From Entamoeba invadens IP1 (Eukaryota > Evosea > Mastigamoebida > Endamoebidae), in contig NW_004440451.1 of assembly GCF_000330505.1 (NCBI RefSeq), positions 30,670-62,005 on the forward strand: a DNA stretch of 31,336 nucleotides, in the 5' to 3' direction. The notes beneath the pieces are model-generated. The model had not been told where the DNA came from, searched no databases, and was given only the letters and a program-made list of their open reading frames with translations. The translations under genes were made by a program, and so were the position numbers. Of the stretch, positions 1-11,507 are shown one piece after another; position 1 is the stretch's first letter; each line of letters opens with the position of its first letter.

Positions 1-2397
1 AATCGACTTCTTCACATCTTCCATTGTTGTTAATGAGAGTTAAATTGTTCACTCCTTTTAATTTACAAATTTGACACATTCCATAAGTTTGGTATATTAA
101 ACAATTGTCCGTTGCTTCACATTTTCCATCTTTTAAAGTGTAATTCTGAGTACAAATAAGACATCGATGAGATACTTTATACACACAATTAATTATTTCT
201 ATACACCTTCCATTTTCATAGTAATAATTATATGGACATTGAATACACACACTTCTATTGTATGAACAGTCCAAGCAATTTGCGTCAATACATTCATATA
301 TAAATTCACACGTCTGAGTTTTAGAGTTATAGCGATACCCAAGTTCACATCTTTGTCCACTCAATATATAAAATCCACTCGCATTGTTCAAAGCTGCATT
401 AAAATACACATTCCCATATTTCATGTAATTTTCGGATATAAAGAGAACGGTTTTAGTGAGTTTAAAAAGTGTTATAGTTGGCTTCGATATCGAATTAATT
501 CCAAGAACAAACGTTTCTGTTTTACAGAAGAAAATATTGAACGTCCCAACCATCGCACTTTCATTATTAAGACTTGAAATATTTTGTTGCACCTTTTTGT
601 AATGATCGAATTTTCCGTTTTCATTTGTCGTATTTATAGTTAACAGAAAAGAAGTGATGTTTTTCAATGGAGTCAAATAATAAGGCATTGAACTTGGTGG
701 ACAATATGGTTCTGTGAACTTAAATTCATTTTTCATATAATCAAAGTGCTCAACATGACAAAAGAAGTCGGTCAAATTTCCATATCTCAAAAGTTGTTTA
801 AAGTACAGGTGTGTGCCTGTTGGGATATACCCATTATAAACACTTCTTGAACAAAATATGTCAAAGCTGTCACTATAAGTAATAAGTGGAAGATTGATAG
901 TGTCGACTCGAGTGGTGATAATAATGGGAAAGTCTTGAATTGTTCGATTACTTAACACAAATTTGACATCATCGAGTGTTATACTGTTTTCAGCTGAAAT
1001 AAAAGAGTTTCCAGAAATCAGAAAATGTGTATTACGGACTCGCAAAGAGTCACATTCAATTCGTTTAAATTCACTACTTGTGAATAAAATATATAACTAA
1101 TTAGTTTTATTAAACTTTTGAATACAATTTAATATCACCTAATGTTAACATTGCAATTTAATTATAATAATTATAATTATATATATAATTATTATAATTA
1201 TAATTATTATAAATATAATTATAATAATTGTAATAATTATAAATAAAATTATACTTTACGTTTTTATACCTACAATTTTCAATTCGTTTATTTAATTAAA
1301 TATATAAAGAACATTCTCCATTTAATTTATACAATGGCATTCATCTATTAACTTCCACCAATTTTTATATTATTGCTTTATTTAAAAATATACCATACAA
1401 TATGTTGTAATAAAAATATTCATTTTAATATCAAAACAACAAACAATTGGCTTGCACAATTTTCAACAACACCGTTTTCATTAACTGACGAATCAAGATA
1501 AAAATTTTCAACATTTGTAATTTCAATGTCTTTGAAAGTGTTCAATAGAGAATAAGAATTTATTTCAATGAAAGCTTGTTGTATTCGAATACTATCAGTT
1601 GCATTAACTAAAGATCCGGAGTTAATTAAAAACGTTGTATTTCCCTTTATTTCCAAAAATGATTTGATTTGAAGTACCGAGTTATTACAAATCTCAACAT
1701 TTGCATTATCTAATACTCTGAAATATGAATAAGATAATACGTAAACGTTAAAACACATTTTAAAAAATGCCAACTCGTTTATTTCTATTTGCCCATGAGC
1801 TTCTAATTGAGTTTCTGAAACCAACGAAAAATTTGCAAATCCAAAAATGTTCAAAGCCGACGCCAAAATTATTTCCGACTTGTTCTCAGCCACAAAAGTC
1901 GCGTTTTCTAATATTTTTAAAAAACTTTGAGTGGTAAAATTGCAGTGATTGTTCATTCTAAAAATTGCCTCCCCCTCGATGTAAAATAGATTAAAACTAT
2001 TCAACGTGGAATATTCGTTCAACGTCGTTTCCGATGAATTTTGTAAACGAACTTCTTCAGAAACTGTTATCTGTGAATTGTTAAATATACACATTTTGCT
2101 TGAGTCTTGTAGAATGAATCTCTTACTGACTGAAACATTCGAATTGTCAGAAACTTTGAGTGTTGAATATTCTGCACAGACGATACTATCTCCCAACACC
2201 CAATTCGCGTTATTTGAAATGGAGAAAATGGGTGGGTCGGTGTTTGTAATGTTGATCATGACGTCGCCATAAGATGTGCACATCTCTGTAAAATTGAGTG
2301 GTGATGTAATGGTGTTTTGAAATGGACACATCTGTGCTTGGGCATACACAAAGAAAAATATATAATAGAGATGTTGAACTAAAATCAAGAACATCAT
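1..2397 (-). CDS. Cys-rich transmembrane-kinase-type (TMK) protein, extracellular part, 2 exons, partial at left edge
   Basis: Exon 1 runs 2397 to 1445 and exon 2 runs 1073 to 1, where the window cuts it. Exon 1 starts at an ATG-ATG pair with a signal peptide (residues 1-22, MMFLILVQHLYYIFFFVYAQ), then about 290 residues of Asn/Ser-rich strand-like repeats of about 20-25 residues that resemble a beta-helix. Read without splicing, exon 1 ends in a short junk tail at 1420. Spliced, it enters exon 2 in frame, and the same repeat style continues (IECDSLRVRNTHFLISG) for about 240 residues before a Cys-rich part with CxxC pairs (CLDCSYNRSVCIQC, CQICKLKG). I read exon 2 codon by codon to base 1 without a stop. 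This order matches the ectodomain of Entamoeba TMKs; the membrane helix and kinase would lie left of the window. It could instead be a secreted Cys-rich protein without a kinase. Confidence 0.75.
1074..1444 (-). other. Spliceosomal intron of the left-edge TMK-type gene
   Basis: On the minus strand the 5' end is GTTTGTTG, the Entamoeba donor consensus GTTTGT, and the 3' end is CAAGTAG. Exon 1 leaves two bases (TT) and exon 2 supplies the third (T, position 1073), so the reading frame is kept. Another TAG closer to the middle (ending near 1096) would break the frame. At 371 nt the intron is long for the genus, where most are well under 150 nt. Much of the length is a palindromic AAT/ATT-rich tract at about 1155-1255. 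Confidence 0.7.
1155..1255. repeat. Low-complexity AT tract (TAATTATAAT palindromic runs)
   Basis: This is a near-pure A/T stretch of repeated AATTATAATTAT units, self-complementary over most of its length. It lies inside the proposed TMK intron and largely accounts for the unusual intron length. Confidence 0.7.
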
Positions 2398-3656
2398 TTA
2401 AGTTTTTTAGTTGTTTTTCGTTCGTAAAATGCCGTTGTTTTTTTAATAAACTTTTTTATTTAATTCTTTTAAGTAAAACTATCCTTTACATTTTTTTCAA
2501 CACAAAATAACAAAATTTACATTTTAAAACTAACGAAAAATATTTAATGTTGTTTTTATTTTTTAAATAAATAACATGATTAGAACAAGATCCAATATGT
2601 ATTTTTTATGATATTACTAAAAACCATAAAATTAATGAAATTTTAAATAACAATTAAATTATTATATTATGTAAAGAGAATAAATGGACATGGGGATGAA
2701 GGACAAATAATGTTCTTTGTGTATTAGAAACGTCCTCTTGCTTTTAAGATATTTCTTTTTATTTTATTGGTGTTTGCTTATTTTTTCAAAACTATATAAT
2801 TTGTTATTTTTTTATCAATAATTTACTATTAAAAACAAAAAAAATGTTTCTAAAAATAAATTTAATTACAGACAAACGCTATACAAAAAAATTTGGTAAT
2901 AAATTAATGGTTTTAAAAAATAATTCATTTTTATGAAACATTTTGAGTCAACTATTAAAGTGGCATTTTTAATTTGTGGATCAAAAACTCCCTATTTTTG
3001 AGTTTAAAGAATCGATACAATAATATTATTGTGTCTTTTTGTTTCTATTGTAAGTTTAAAAGTACAAACAAAATATATTTGAGTTTATAACGGACGATTA
3101 TGAATTAATTTCACAGTATTATATTTTATAATACATATTAAAACTTGATATAATTTGTTTTTATTGACTAATAACAAATTTAGTCTTTAAAAATACAAAT
3201 GAACATGAACACCATTTAAAAACAACACACTCCATCTAGTTTTGAGATTGGGAAGTGGATTACAAATTTATAATTTTTGAAGGATATATAATAAAATACT
3301 GTTAACTAAAATTAATACAAAATCTTTATTAAACAAAATCACTTGCCATTAATTTTTTGAATGTTAAATTGATTGATTTTAACATTAAATTTAAAAGCTC
3401 AAGTTCTTTTAGTTAATCTCAAATAAAAGTTTAACATTTCAGTCAATTTTACGTTGTTGAGTCATTTCTATCTTATTTCTTTAAGGAATAAACTGTTTGA
3501 AAGTAAAAGTGTTTTTACAATTATTTAAAAACAATTATATTTGACACAACACACTAATTGATTAATGTTCTTACTGTTCACTTTTAAGCAATATTTATGT
3601 TCATAAATGTTTAAATTAAATATAAACAAGATAACAACATTGATTTAAAAATATGT
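2398..3656. other. Intergenic, AT-rich, no feature seen
   Basis: Mostly poly-A/T runs with stops in all frames. It lies between the 5' end of the TMK-type gene (minus) and the 3' end of the secreted Cys-rich gene (minus). I see no RNA gene or repeat pair. Confidence 0.6.
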
Positions 3657-4304
3657 TCAATCGATTGATTTCTTGTTATAATCAATATGATCATCGACAT
3701 TGTAATTTGAAGATGGAGTCTCTCCAGTTGCATATGCCTTGTTTCTGTTGATTTTGGTTTTGTCATCAAAGCAGTGTACTAAAACGCCGTTAACACAAGT
3801 ATTGCTCGTTAACAATTCTTCTGTTTTGAAGCAGTATCCTCCACAGTCTGGTGCTGGCATTAGACACTTACCCAACTTTAAGACGCCACTATTATTGAAA
3901 ATCATATATTGGTACGAGATTTGGTTTTCAATATGGCATTCGTCGTTATAATACATCCCATTTTTATCCCCAAGTTCACACCCTTTGTTTTTATCACTCA
4001 CAAAAGCAATGTTTCTAACATTGTAATCGAGGTTGAAATAACTGTGGCAGTTAGAAGACGTTTTTGGTGTTCCAGTACAATCTGGTGTTGTGTAAGTGTA
4101 ATTAGTAAAACAAGAAAGATTGAATTTTTGACTGACTCCATCATAAGTAACTTTCTTTAATCCATCCCCAGTACGAATACATTTATTATCTTCATATATC
4201 CAATTTCTTGGAAAGACTATACAATCAGTTGGAACAGCTTCATACAACTTCTTTGTTGTGGAGCCAAAAGAAGTCGCGAATATAAAGAATGTGATAATAA
4301 ACAT
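3657..4304 (-). CDS. Secreted Cys-rich protein, paralogue of the 5090-5860 gene
   Basis: 215 residues from a clear ATG. Residues 1-15 (MFIITFFIFATSFGS) form a signal peptide. The mature part has 12 cysteines, which suggests disulfide bonds and a secreted or surface location. It shares landmarks with the plus-strand gene at 5090: DC[ST]GTP, a SDKN.GC.L.DK block (residues about 103-114), and CVNGVL..C near the C-terminus. The relation is direct from sequence. Unlike its sister, it has no hydrophobic C-terminal tail, so it is probably released, or its tail was lost. The minus-strand stretch AAATACATTCAAATAAA before the ATG resembles the Entamoeba initiator word. I do not recognise the family and assign no function. 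Confidence 0.75.
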   Translation of the reverse strand: MFIITFFIFATSFGSTTKKLYEAVPTDCIVFPRNWIYEDNKCIRTGDGLKKVTYDGVSQKFNLSCFTNYTYTTPDCTGTPKTSSNCHSYFNLDYNVRNIAFVSDKNKGCELGDKNGMYYNDECHIENQISYQYMIFNNSGVLKLGKCLMPAPDCGGYCFKTEELLTSNTCVNGVLVHCFDDKTKINRNKAYATGETPSSNYNVDDHIDYNKKSID

Positions 4305-5089
4305 TTTATTTGAATGTATTTTTTAGTCGCAAGTTTCTTTTTATTTGAATAATTTCTAATTAAAGACGCTATTAACTATATTTAATAAATACCCAAATTT
4401 GGTTTATTATATATTTTTAGGTTAATTGTTATAATTTTTAAATATAATATAATCAATTCTAAGTTCAATATATCCAAATACCGATGTGGCGATTTTAAGG
4501 GTATATTTATACATTTTAATCATCAGAACAAGACCCTGGTTTGCATTTTTTTCTGATAAAAACAAATTAAAAAATTATTTGTTTAAATGGTTAATTTGAT
4601 TTGATTAACTTTAATGAAAACAAAACTTTCTAAAATGTAATTAAATTATTTTTTTTATTTTTATAATAATTATTGTCCATGACAAAGAAAACAAATACAA
4701 CCCAATTTATTAATTATTAGATAATTTAAAACAATGTTTTGTATATAGTCTGTCTTTAAAGTTGTGTATTTATTAAACTTGTTATGTTGACAAAAATACA
4801 ATATAATTATTTCAATCATTTTGAATTAAAAAAATATAAACTGGTAATTTTAATGTAAAAAATATTATTTTGGGGTACTTATATTCGTTTTATTATAGTG
4901 GGTTAAATAACACAAAAAATAAATCATATTAGACAACATTGTGAAATTGTTTTTTTTTCTAATAAATTTATAAATTCAAATAAAAAAAACAACTGAATAT
5001 ATTTAAAGAAATAGAATGTTTTGTTTTTATTGCAAAAATTAACACAATAAAAAAGTATATTTAGATAATAATTAGACCTTAAAACTTCA
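4305..5089. other. Shared divergent upstream region of the two Cys-rich genes
   Basis: 785 bp of AT-rich DNA separate the two divergent paralogues and must hold both promoters. Apart from the promoter words next to 5090 and the ATTCA next to 4304, I see no ORF, RNA gene or long repeat. Confidence 0.6.
5055..5089 (+). promoter_or_regulatory. Core promoter words of the GPI-type Cys-rich gene
   Basis: GTATATTTAG at 5055-5064 resembles the Entamoeba TATA-like GTATTTAAAG. AAAACTTCA at 5081-5089 resembles the initiator AAAAATTCA and directly abuts the ATG, giving the very short 5'UTR usual in the genus. Confidence 0.5.
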
Positions 5090-5860
5090 ATGCTTGTTAT
5101 ATTCTTATTTGTTACAACTTCTTTGGGTCGAATTGATTTTGCTTTGGGTGCAGGAAGTGATTGTTATAGTTATGGCGATTTCAGACTTTACAAAAGAGAC
5201 ATGTGCAAAAGAACTGAAACTGGTTCTGTGATATACACAGCGGACAAGACGGGGATGTATATGATAGAAAAGAAATTTGCTTCAAAAGATTGCTCAGGAA
5301 CACCAACAGTTCAAGATGCAAAATTTGAATACAGCTTTATGATTCCAAAAAGAGTAGACTATGTTGGATTTACAAGTGACAAGAATGAAGGTTGTCAATT
5401 AAAAGATAAGATTGATGGAGTTTACCATTCGTCGAGATGTTATCATGCACTTGGTTTCTACAAGTACGAAATTGCAACTGAAAACGGTAAACATTATTTA
5501 ATGAAAAGATCATACAATACTGTTGACTGTCTTCCAAGAGACTTTGACAATAGCTATACGGAAAAGACATTGTGTAATGTCTGTGTCAATGGAGTGTTAA
5601 CTATGTGTTATGGAGTTGATGGTGTTCCAGCTTATGTGGATTTCACAAAAGAAACTGCTGATCAGAGCACTGATATAGAGCCAAGCAAAACCCCCGAAGA
5701 AAGCAAAACTCCAGAGCAAAGCAAAACTCCTGAAGAAAATAAAAGTGAAGGAAGCACTACTACATCAGAGAATGGAGAGCAAAATAATAATAACAATGGA
5801 GAAGATAACGCTTTCAAAACTCTTGTCTTATTAGTTTTTGTCATTGCTACTATGTTTTAA
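5090..5860 (+). CDS. Secreted, probably GPI-anchored Cys-rich surface protein
   Basis: 256 residues. N-terminal signal peptide (about residues 1-14, MLVIFLFVTTSLGR), then a domain with 9 cysteines that shares DCSGTP, SDKNEGCQL.DK and CVNGVL..C with the minus-strand neighbour at 3657-4304. Residues about 196-235 are a hydrophilic Ser/Thr/Pro/Glu/Asn linker with three SKTPE[EQ] hexapeptides, likely extended and modified. The last 15 residues (KTLVLLVFVIATMF) form a hydrophobic end without a following charge, typical of a GPI-attachment signal. Inference: a membrane-tethered ectodomain on a stalk. Family not recognised. The two paralogues are divergent with about 0.8 kb between them, consistent with an inverted local duplication. 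Confidence 0.8.
   Translation: MLVIFLFVTTSLGRIDFALGAGSDCYSYGDFRLYKRDMCKRTETGSVIYTADKTGMYMIEKKFASKDCSGTPTVQDAKFEYSFMIPKRVDYVGFTSDKNEGCQLKDKIDGVYHSSRCYHALGFYKYEIATENGKHYLMKRSYNTVDCLPRDFDNSYTEKTLCNVCVNGVLTMCYGVDGVPAYVDFTKETADQSTDIEPSKTPEESKTPEQSKTPEENKSEGSTTTSENGEQNNNNNGEDNAFKTLVLLVFVIATMF
5684..5737 (+). repeat. Three 18-bp coding repeats (SKTPE[EQ])
   Basis: Three consecutive 18-nt units at 5684, 5702 and 5720 encode SKTPEE, SKTPEQ, SKTPEE. They differ at synonymous sites (CCC, CCA, CCT for Pro), so the repeat has been kept at protein level. It forms the stalk of the surface protein. Confidence 0.8.
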
Positions 5861-6686
5861 TTCAATGAATTTATTTATAATAGTAACATTTTTATAATTC
5901 TATTAACACAACAAAAAATGATAAACGATAAAATTATAATATATAATAAATCATTATTTTATATAACAATTGTATTTTAAAAAATTAAACTTTGGCTATT
6001 AAACTCTAACATACTCTCAACTATTGTTTTATTCTGAAAAAGTTCAAAAAATCATTGTAATTGCAATCAAATTATTTTTCAATAAATAAAAATATTTATA
6101 TTAAGACTATTATTTCAGAAAAAAAATGATTTGTAATTGTCGGTATTGTTGGGACATGTTTTGCTGTTTCACATCGTTTTTACAAATTTTTAGAATTTTT
6201 AAACAATTGAAAAAGAATTTTATTGTATTTATTATTATTATAAAAAGTTGACAAAGTTTTTGTATTAAAAATATCAATTTTGATTAAGCCAGATGTCGAA
6301 CTAGTTATTTTATTTTGAATAATCGAGATTCCAATTGTTCAAAGATTTATTAAAACATTTAATAACATTTTGTTCCAGGTGCTAAGACAATTTAGTGATT
6401 ATTGGAACTTAATGTCAACACCATTCAACAATTTGATTTTTCACAATTGCAACGAATGACTAATGTAAATAAAATGAAGGGTGTCATACACTTGATATTA
6501 GATTGTTTTGTAAAACAGCACTCTGTTATAAAATCACTATAGTGACAACTGCAAGTGTTTGTGGTTTTGTGTATTATTTACTAATGGTGTCATCTCACAG
6601 ATTTAACTTATTTAATATTAAAAAATATATGTAAATGTTTATTCTTGAAAACTTTAAAACAGAAAAATAAAAAAAAATAAAAATAT
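5861..6686. other. Intergenic, AT-rich; no 5' end for the downstream TMK pseudogene
   Basis: I searched this interval for an N-terminal exon of the following Cys-rich gene. No signal peptide ORF is present. A GTTTGT at 6558 cannot be joined in frame to the TAG at 6688. An open frame without ATG at about 6478-6630 has no recognisable content. Confidence 0.5.
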
Positions 6687-9600
6687 AGTGAATGTGTCAA
6701 CTGTGAAACTGCACACGAAAACTGTTCGAGTTGTTCAGTTGATGGAAATTGCACCGAATGTAAAAGTTCTTTTATGTTAAAAGAGGGTGTTTGTGTTGAG
6801 TGCTCAACTTCAAATCCAAATTGCCACGTTTGTGCAACGACAAGTTCGAGGTGTTTGTCGTGTGGTGTTGGGTATGGTGTTGATGATAATGGACAATGCC
6901 AGAAGTGTGTTGATGTGAATTGTCTTGACTGTGAGTTGTATGATAAGTGTTCAAAATGCAAAGAAGACACAATTCTCACAGACGGGAGTTGTGTGAGTTG
7001 CAGTGTTGACAACTGTAAGACGTGTGACTTGAATGGGTTTTGTGTTGAGTGCGAATCCAATTATTATCCAAATGATGGCGTTTGTCAAAGCTACGACTTG
7101 AGTTCTCTGAACTGTGTTGAAACGTCAACAACCAGAAACGAGTGTCTGAAGTGCAACATAAATTATTATTTGAAATTGGGCAAGTGCTATCCATGTAACT
7201 CGTTTGATCCCAATTGTGTTGAATGCAACAACAGCACATGTTTAAAGTGTTCAGAAGGAACATATCCAAATAGGGTTGGAAAGTGTTCGCCATGCAACAA
7301 CATGGCAAACTGCACAAAGTGCCAACAAACAGCGCCCATTTGCACTGAGTGCTCTTTTACGTCCTCTCCAAATGGGCAATTGGTAAATGGGTATTGCAAA
7401 GATTGCACTGTTGACGGCTGTGTGAAATGCAAAACAAAAACGTCTGGTGCTAATGTGTATCCCGTTTGTGATATTTGTGCACCAGGGTATAACCTCAACT
7501 CAAATAATGAATTCTGTTATCCAAACACGATTGACGATTGTGAAGAGTATGAAAACAACACCAACACTTGTTCGAAAAGTAAAAATGGATTCACATTGAA
7601 TGCAAATACATGTCAAAGTTGTTCCTCTACACTTTCTAGTTGTGAAGAATGCGCGTCAACATCAATTTGCACAAAGTGTTCAGAGGAATTTACTGTTGGC
7701 ACAGACAACACTTGCCACACCTGTTCGGATGTAATGCCAAATTGTGATAAATGTTATTCTGACACTTCAAAATGCAAAGAGTGTGCAGTTGGGTATTACG
7801 TCACAGAAGATTTGACATGTTCGAGTTGTGATTCGGTGATATCGAATTGCAGTGAGTGTTACAATTTGGAAGGTGTCAAATGCACAAAATGCAATTTTGG
7901 GTCATACATTGAAAATGGAAAATGTGTTGAAGTCAAGGCAAACGAGTTCAAAACATCAGAAACTACTTCGAAAGCGTGTCGCCTTCAAATACAAAACTGC
8001 TACAGCTGCAACTACACGACAAGAGGCGCCACTTTTGACACTGCAGTCGAATGCAACAGATGTCTTGATGGGTATGGCTTTGTTTCAAGCACAACGAGAG
8101 TCTGTGAGATCTGTCACAACGAAGTTGATAAGAGTCAAGTTTGCATTACATGTGAAGATGGGTGCAAGAGATGCTTCATAAAAAATGATGTTACAAAAAC
8201 AACGTCATGTGTTTCTTGCGAAGATGGATTTGCATTGAGGAATGGAATGTGTCTTAAAATAGAAAACCGTGAGTATTGTCTTGATGAGTTGCACAATGTC
8301 GGCTGTGAGTCGTGCGCCAACTACTATTCGACTGTTGAAATTGGCACGAAGTGCTCACCGAATAACAGAAACGCAACTTGTTCGTCTACAACGAAAAGGG
8401 TGAGTGTTTTGAATATAACGACAAACCAAAAGTATCATATTCAATCAAAACAAAAGAAGTGAGTGACGTCAATTGCCAAGAGGGTGAATACCAGAAAGGG
8501 CACTGTCTGTCTTGTCGACTTGGTTTTGCCCCAAACTTGTCAAGTCCACCCGTTTGTACAAATTGCGGGTGCAGAGAGTGCAACAAGATCAACGAGTGCA
8601 AAATATGTATCAGCGAATCAAACAACAACATTGGAATTTGCACAAGTGACAGCAACCGCTTTTCAACTACAAACAACACCTGTTTGAAATGCACAGATAA
8701 TCATTACATAACAAATGGAAAGTGTGAAGTGTGTGATCAGAGTTGTGTGTCGTGTTCAAGTGACAACAAAAAGTGTTTGAAATGTGAAGATGGTTTTGTA
8801 CTAGTGAATGATGAATGTGTTTCGCTTGAAGAGTCAAATTGTGTTATTCAAAATGATGTTACATGTCGTTGTGAGTTATGTAGAGAAGGGTTTGTGTTTG
8901 ACGCATCAAATAAGTGCAAAGAAAACAGTATAGCAAATTGTCTGAATGAAAACTCAAACAAGTGTGTGAGATGTCTACCAACAACTCTTTTGGGTATTTC
9001 CAACAGCGAAACGGTTTGTTCTAAAAGTGCAACAATAAACAACTGTGAAATTCAAAGCTCAATCGGTTGTGCGAAGTGCGAAAGTGGGTATTTCATGAAT
9101 GGGATAGAGTGTGAGTGATGTGATAAGAACTGTGAGAAGTGTGACACAAATGCAACGACATGCATATCTTGCTATTTTGGGTTTGTTCTCAACGTGCAAA
9201 CGAATCACTGTGATTCGAGTGAAGATATAAAAACCTCATGTGTCAAATTTTTGAGTGATGGAGGATGTGCAATATGCCAAAATGAGTATTATTGGCAAGG
9301 GAGAAATTGCTACAAGTGTGGCAACAACTGCACCACTTGTTCGCAAAACGAAGGCAATTGCCTGACGTGCAATCTGGAAAACGGATTTTATCAGAACGAC
9401 ACAAATGGGATTCATTGCATTCCAGTGAGCAAACTTGCAAACTGTTTGAAGTATGATATAATTGGATGTGTTCAATGTAAGAATGGGTATTTCTTGGACC
9501 GAGAAAAGTGTGAGAAATGTACTAAAAATTGTGAGTTGTGTGTGTCATCTGATTTTTGTCAAAATTGTGTTGATGATTACGTTTTAGTCAAAAGTAGATG

Positions 9601-11055
9601 TGAATATTACACAACAATAAAGTATTGTGCAAGTGCTACAAATGGTTTATGTTCAAGTTGTACACCAAAATATGATCTTTCAATTGATAAATTAAGTTGC
9701 TTCAAACATCAAAACAAAACGCTTTCGATTGCACTTCCCGTTGTAATTACAGTCATTATAATGATAGTATTAATAATCACAATGTTTGTGGTGTGTCTCT
9801 TTTACAAATCACACAAATCAAAGAAAATACTACAAAAGACCACATGCGAGTTTTCAATGAAAAAGTCAAACATCAACTTTATTGAATATTCTCCAGGAGT
9901 CACGTTGAACAAAACATCACTCGACTTCTCTGTTGACTTTGATACAATTTGTTCACTTCCAATTGACAAACCAAGTCGTGACCTCCTCTGTGTTGGAAAC
10001 AACTCAAAACATACTGTGAAAGTCCAACTGACGTATAAAACGACAAGTGAAAAATACGCCATCAGGGTAACTCCATCTCTGGCAACACTGTCATCTGGGA
10101 AAGCTGTTGAATTTGAAATATTTGTAACACCTCTGTGCACGTGTAGCATCAGTGAAACTATTGCAATTGTCCTTCTTAATACGTCGAAGGGTGAGCAGAT
10201 GTCCCTCAACTTTCCCATCAAGTTTGAGAGTGAGAAGTCGAGTCACCTTGATGCTGACGAAGTAATTTGTGAAAAGAAGATAGGTGAAGGCTCCTTCGGT
10301 GTTGTTTACATTGGTAATTACATTGGGAACAAAGTAGCAATTAAAAAGATGAAAGAAGTCGAACACAATGAAGAGTCAATGGAAGAATTTAAAAAGGAGG
10401 TTGAGATGTTAGATAAGTTCCGTAGTGAATATGTCGTTCACTTCTATGGCGCCGTCTTTGCACGTAAAAAGTGTGTATGGTCACTGAATTTGCGACATAT
10501 GGAAGTCTTCAAGACTTGATGAAACACAAAACTTCGAATGAAATTAACATGAAGTTAAGAGTGAAAATTTGTCTTGACGCTGCTAAAGGTATATTGTATT
10601 TACACGAAAATGGGATATTACAGAGAGACATCAAACCAGACAACATTTTAGTCTTTTCACTGGAGACTATCGAAAAGGTTAATGCTAAATTGACTGATTT
10701 TGGAAGTAGTAGAAACGTCAATTTACTAATGACTAACATGACATTCACCAAAGGGATTGGAACACCAACTTATATGGCACCCGAGGTTTTAAAAAAAGAA
10801 AAGTACAAGATGAGTGCTGACATCTTTTCATTTGGAATAACAATATACGAGTGTGTTGGGTGGTGTGAGGCGTACCCAAAAGATGAATTCAAATTTCCAT
10901 GAAAAATAGCAGAGTTCGTTATTTCTGGAAAGCGTGTGAACAAAAATCCATCAATGAGTGATAACATTTTCAACATCATTTCTGAATGTTGGAAACAGGA
11001 TATGAACAATCTTTCAAAAATAGAAGACGTTGTTCACACTTTAGAAGTGTGTTAA
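6687..11055 (+). pseudogene. Cys-rich transmembrane kinase (TMK) pseudogene
   Basis: A TMK family member read in three pieces. The ectodomain (6687 to about 9718) is a long series of Cys-rich repeats with CxxC pairs. The membrane helix is at about 9730-9805 (VVITVIIMIVLIITMFVVCL). A juxtamembrane beta-rich, MSP/Ig-like region follows (about 9840-10250; EKYAIRVTP, FVTPLCTC). The kinase domain is about 10262-11050. Kinase landmarks visible: GEGSFG loop, VAIKK lysine, RDIKPDN loop, DFG (TDFGSS), APE (MAPEVL), ADIFSFG. Lesions: no signal peptide or N-terminal domain and no start codon; a frame switch near 8370-8395; in-frame TGA at 9116-9118; loss of one A in the run at 10466-10470; TGA at 10900-10902 where Trp is usual. 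The catalytic HRD is QRD (CAG at 10621). Together these exclude a functional receptor kinase. A few could be sequencing errors, but not all. Confidence 0.85.
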
Positions 11056-11507
11056 ACAACAATTACAATTTATTTTTCATAAATAATAATTTACTATTTA
11101 AACATAAAACGAGTTATAGCAGTTGCTATTCTTTTAAATGCAAAGTGTGACATATTTTTTTAAAAATTATAATTATAATATTTCTTTTTTATTGTGTTTT
11201 TTTGTTACTAAATGATAGGAGGGTATTTTAACATGATTATGGTATATTCTGATTATCCATTATTTTGAATTGATTTGCATTTTATTGATAACAAGTTGTT
11301 TTTATTAAGGTTTTTGATATCAATAATTACAAACATTTAAACACAAATTGTATTAACATTTAACTAATTAATTAATTAATAATATTTTAAAATGTTTATT
11401 ATTTTTGTGAAATTTAACAAAATATAATTATTAACTTAACCACAATTATAATTATTATCATTCAAATGTCAAACCTAAAAAAATTATAGTTCAGAGACTG
11501 AATTAAT
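11056..11507. other. Intergenic, AT-rich, no feature seen
   Basis: About 450 bp between the end of the TMK pseudogene and the decayed minus-strand coding block. It is A/T runs only; I see no RNA gene, repeat pair or ORF. Confidence 0.5.

Noticed and set aside
353..577. Plus-strand 74-codon ORF over the left TMK-type gene (and 2006-2272, 2322-2510)
   Set aside because: Opposite the spliced minus-strand gene; no independent evidence.
6478..6630. Open frame with GTTTGT at 6558 as a first exon of the TMK pseudogene
   Set aside because: Phase does not match the TAG acceptor at 6686-6688 and there is no signal peptide or ATG.
6608..9475. Several minus-strand ORFs of 61-150 codons (6608-7060, 6772-6972, 6976-7317, 7187-7498, 8135-8320, 8386-8694, 8848-9042, 9236-9475)
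   Set aside because: Antisense shadows of the Cys-rich repeats; TGT/TGC codons give open reverse frames rich in His, Thr and Gln. No promoter words or family features.
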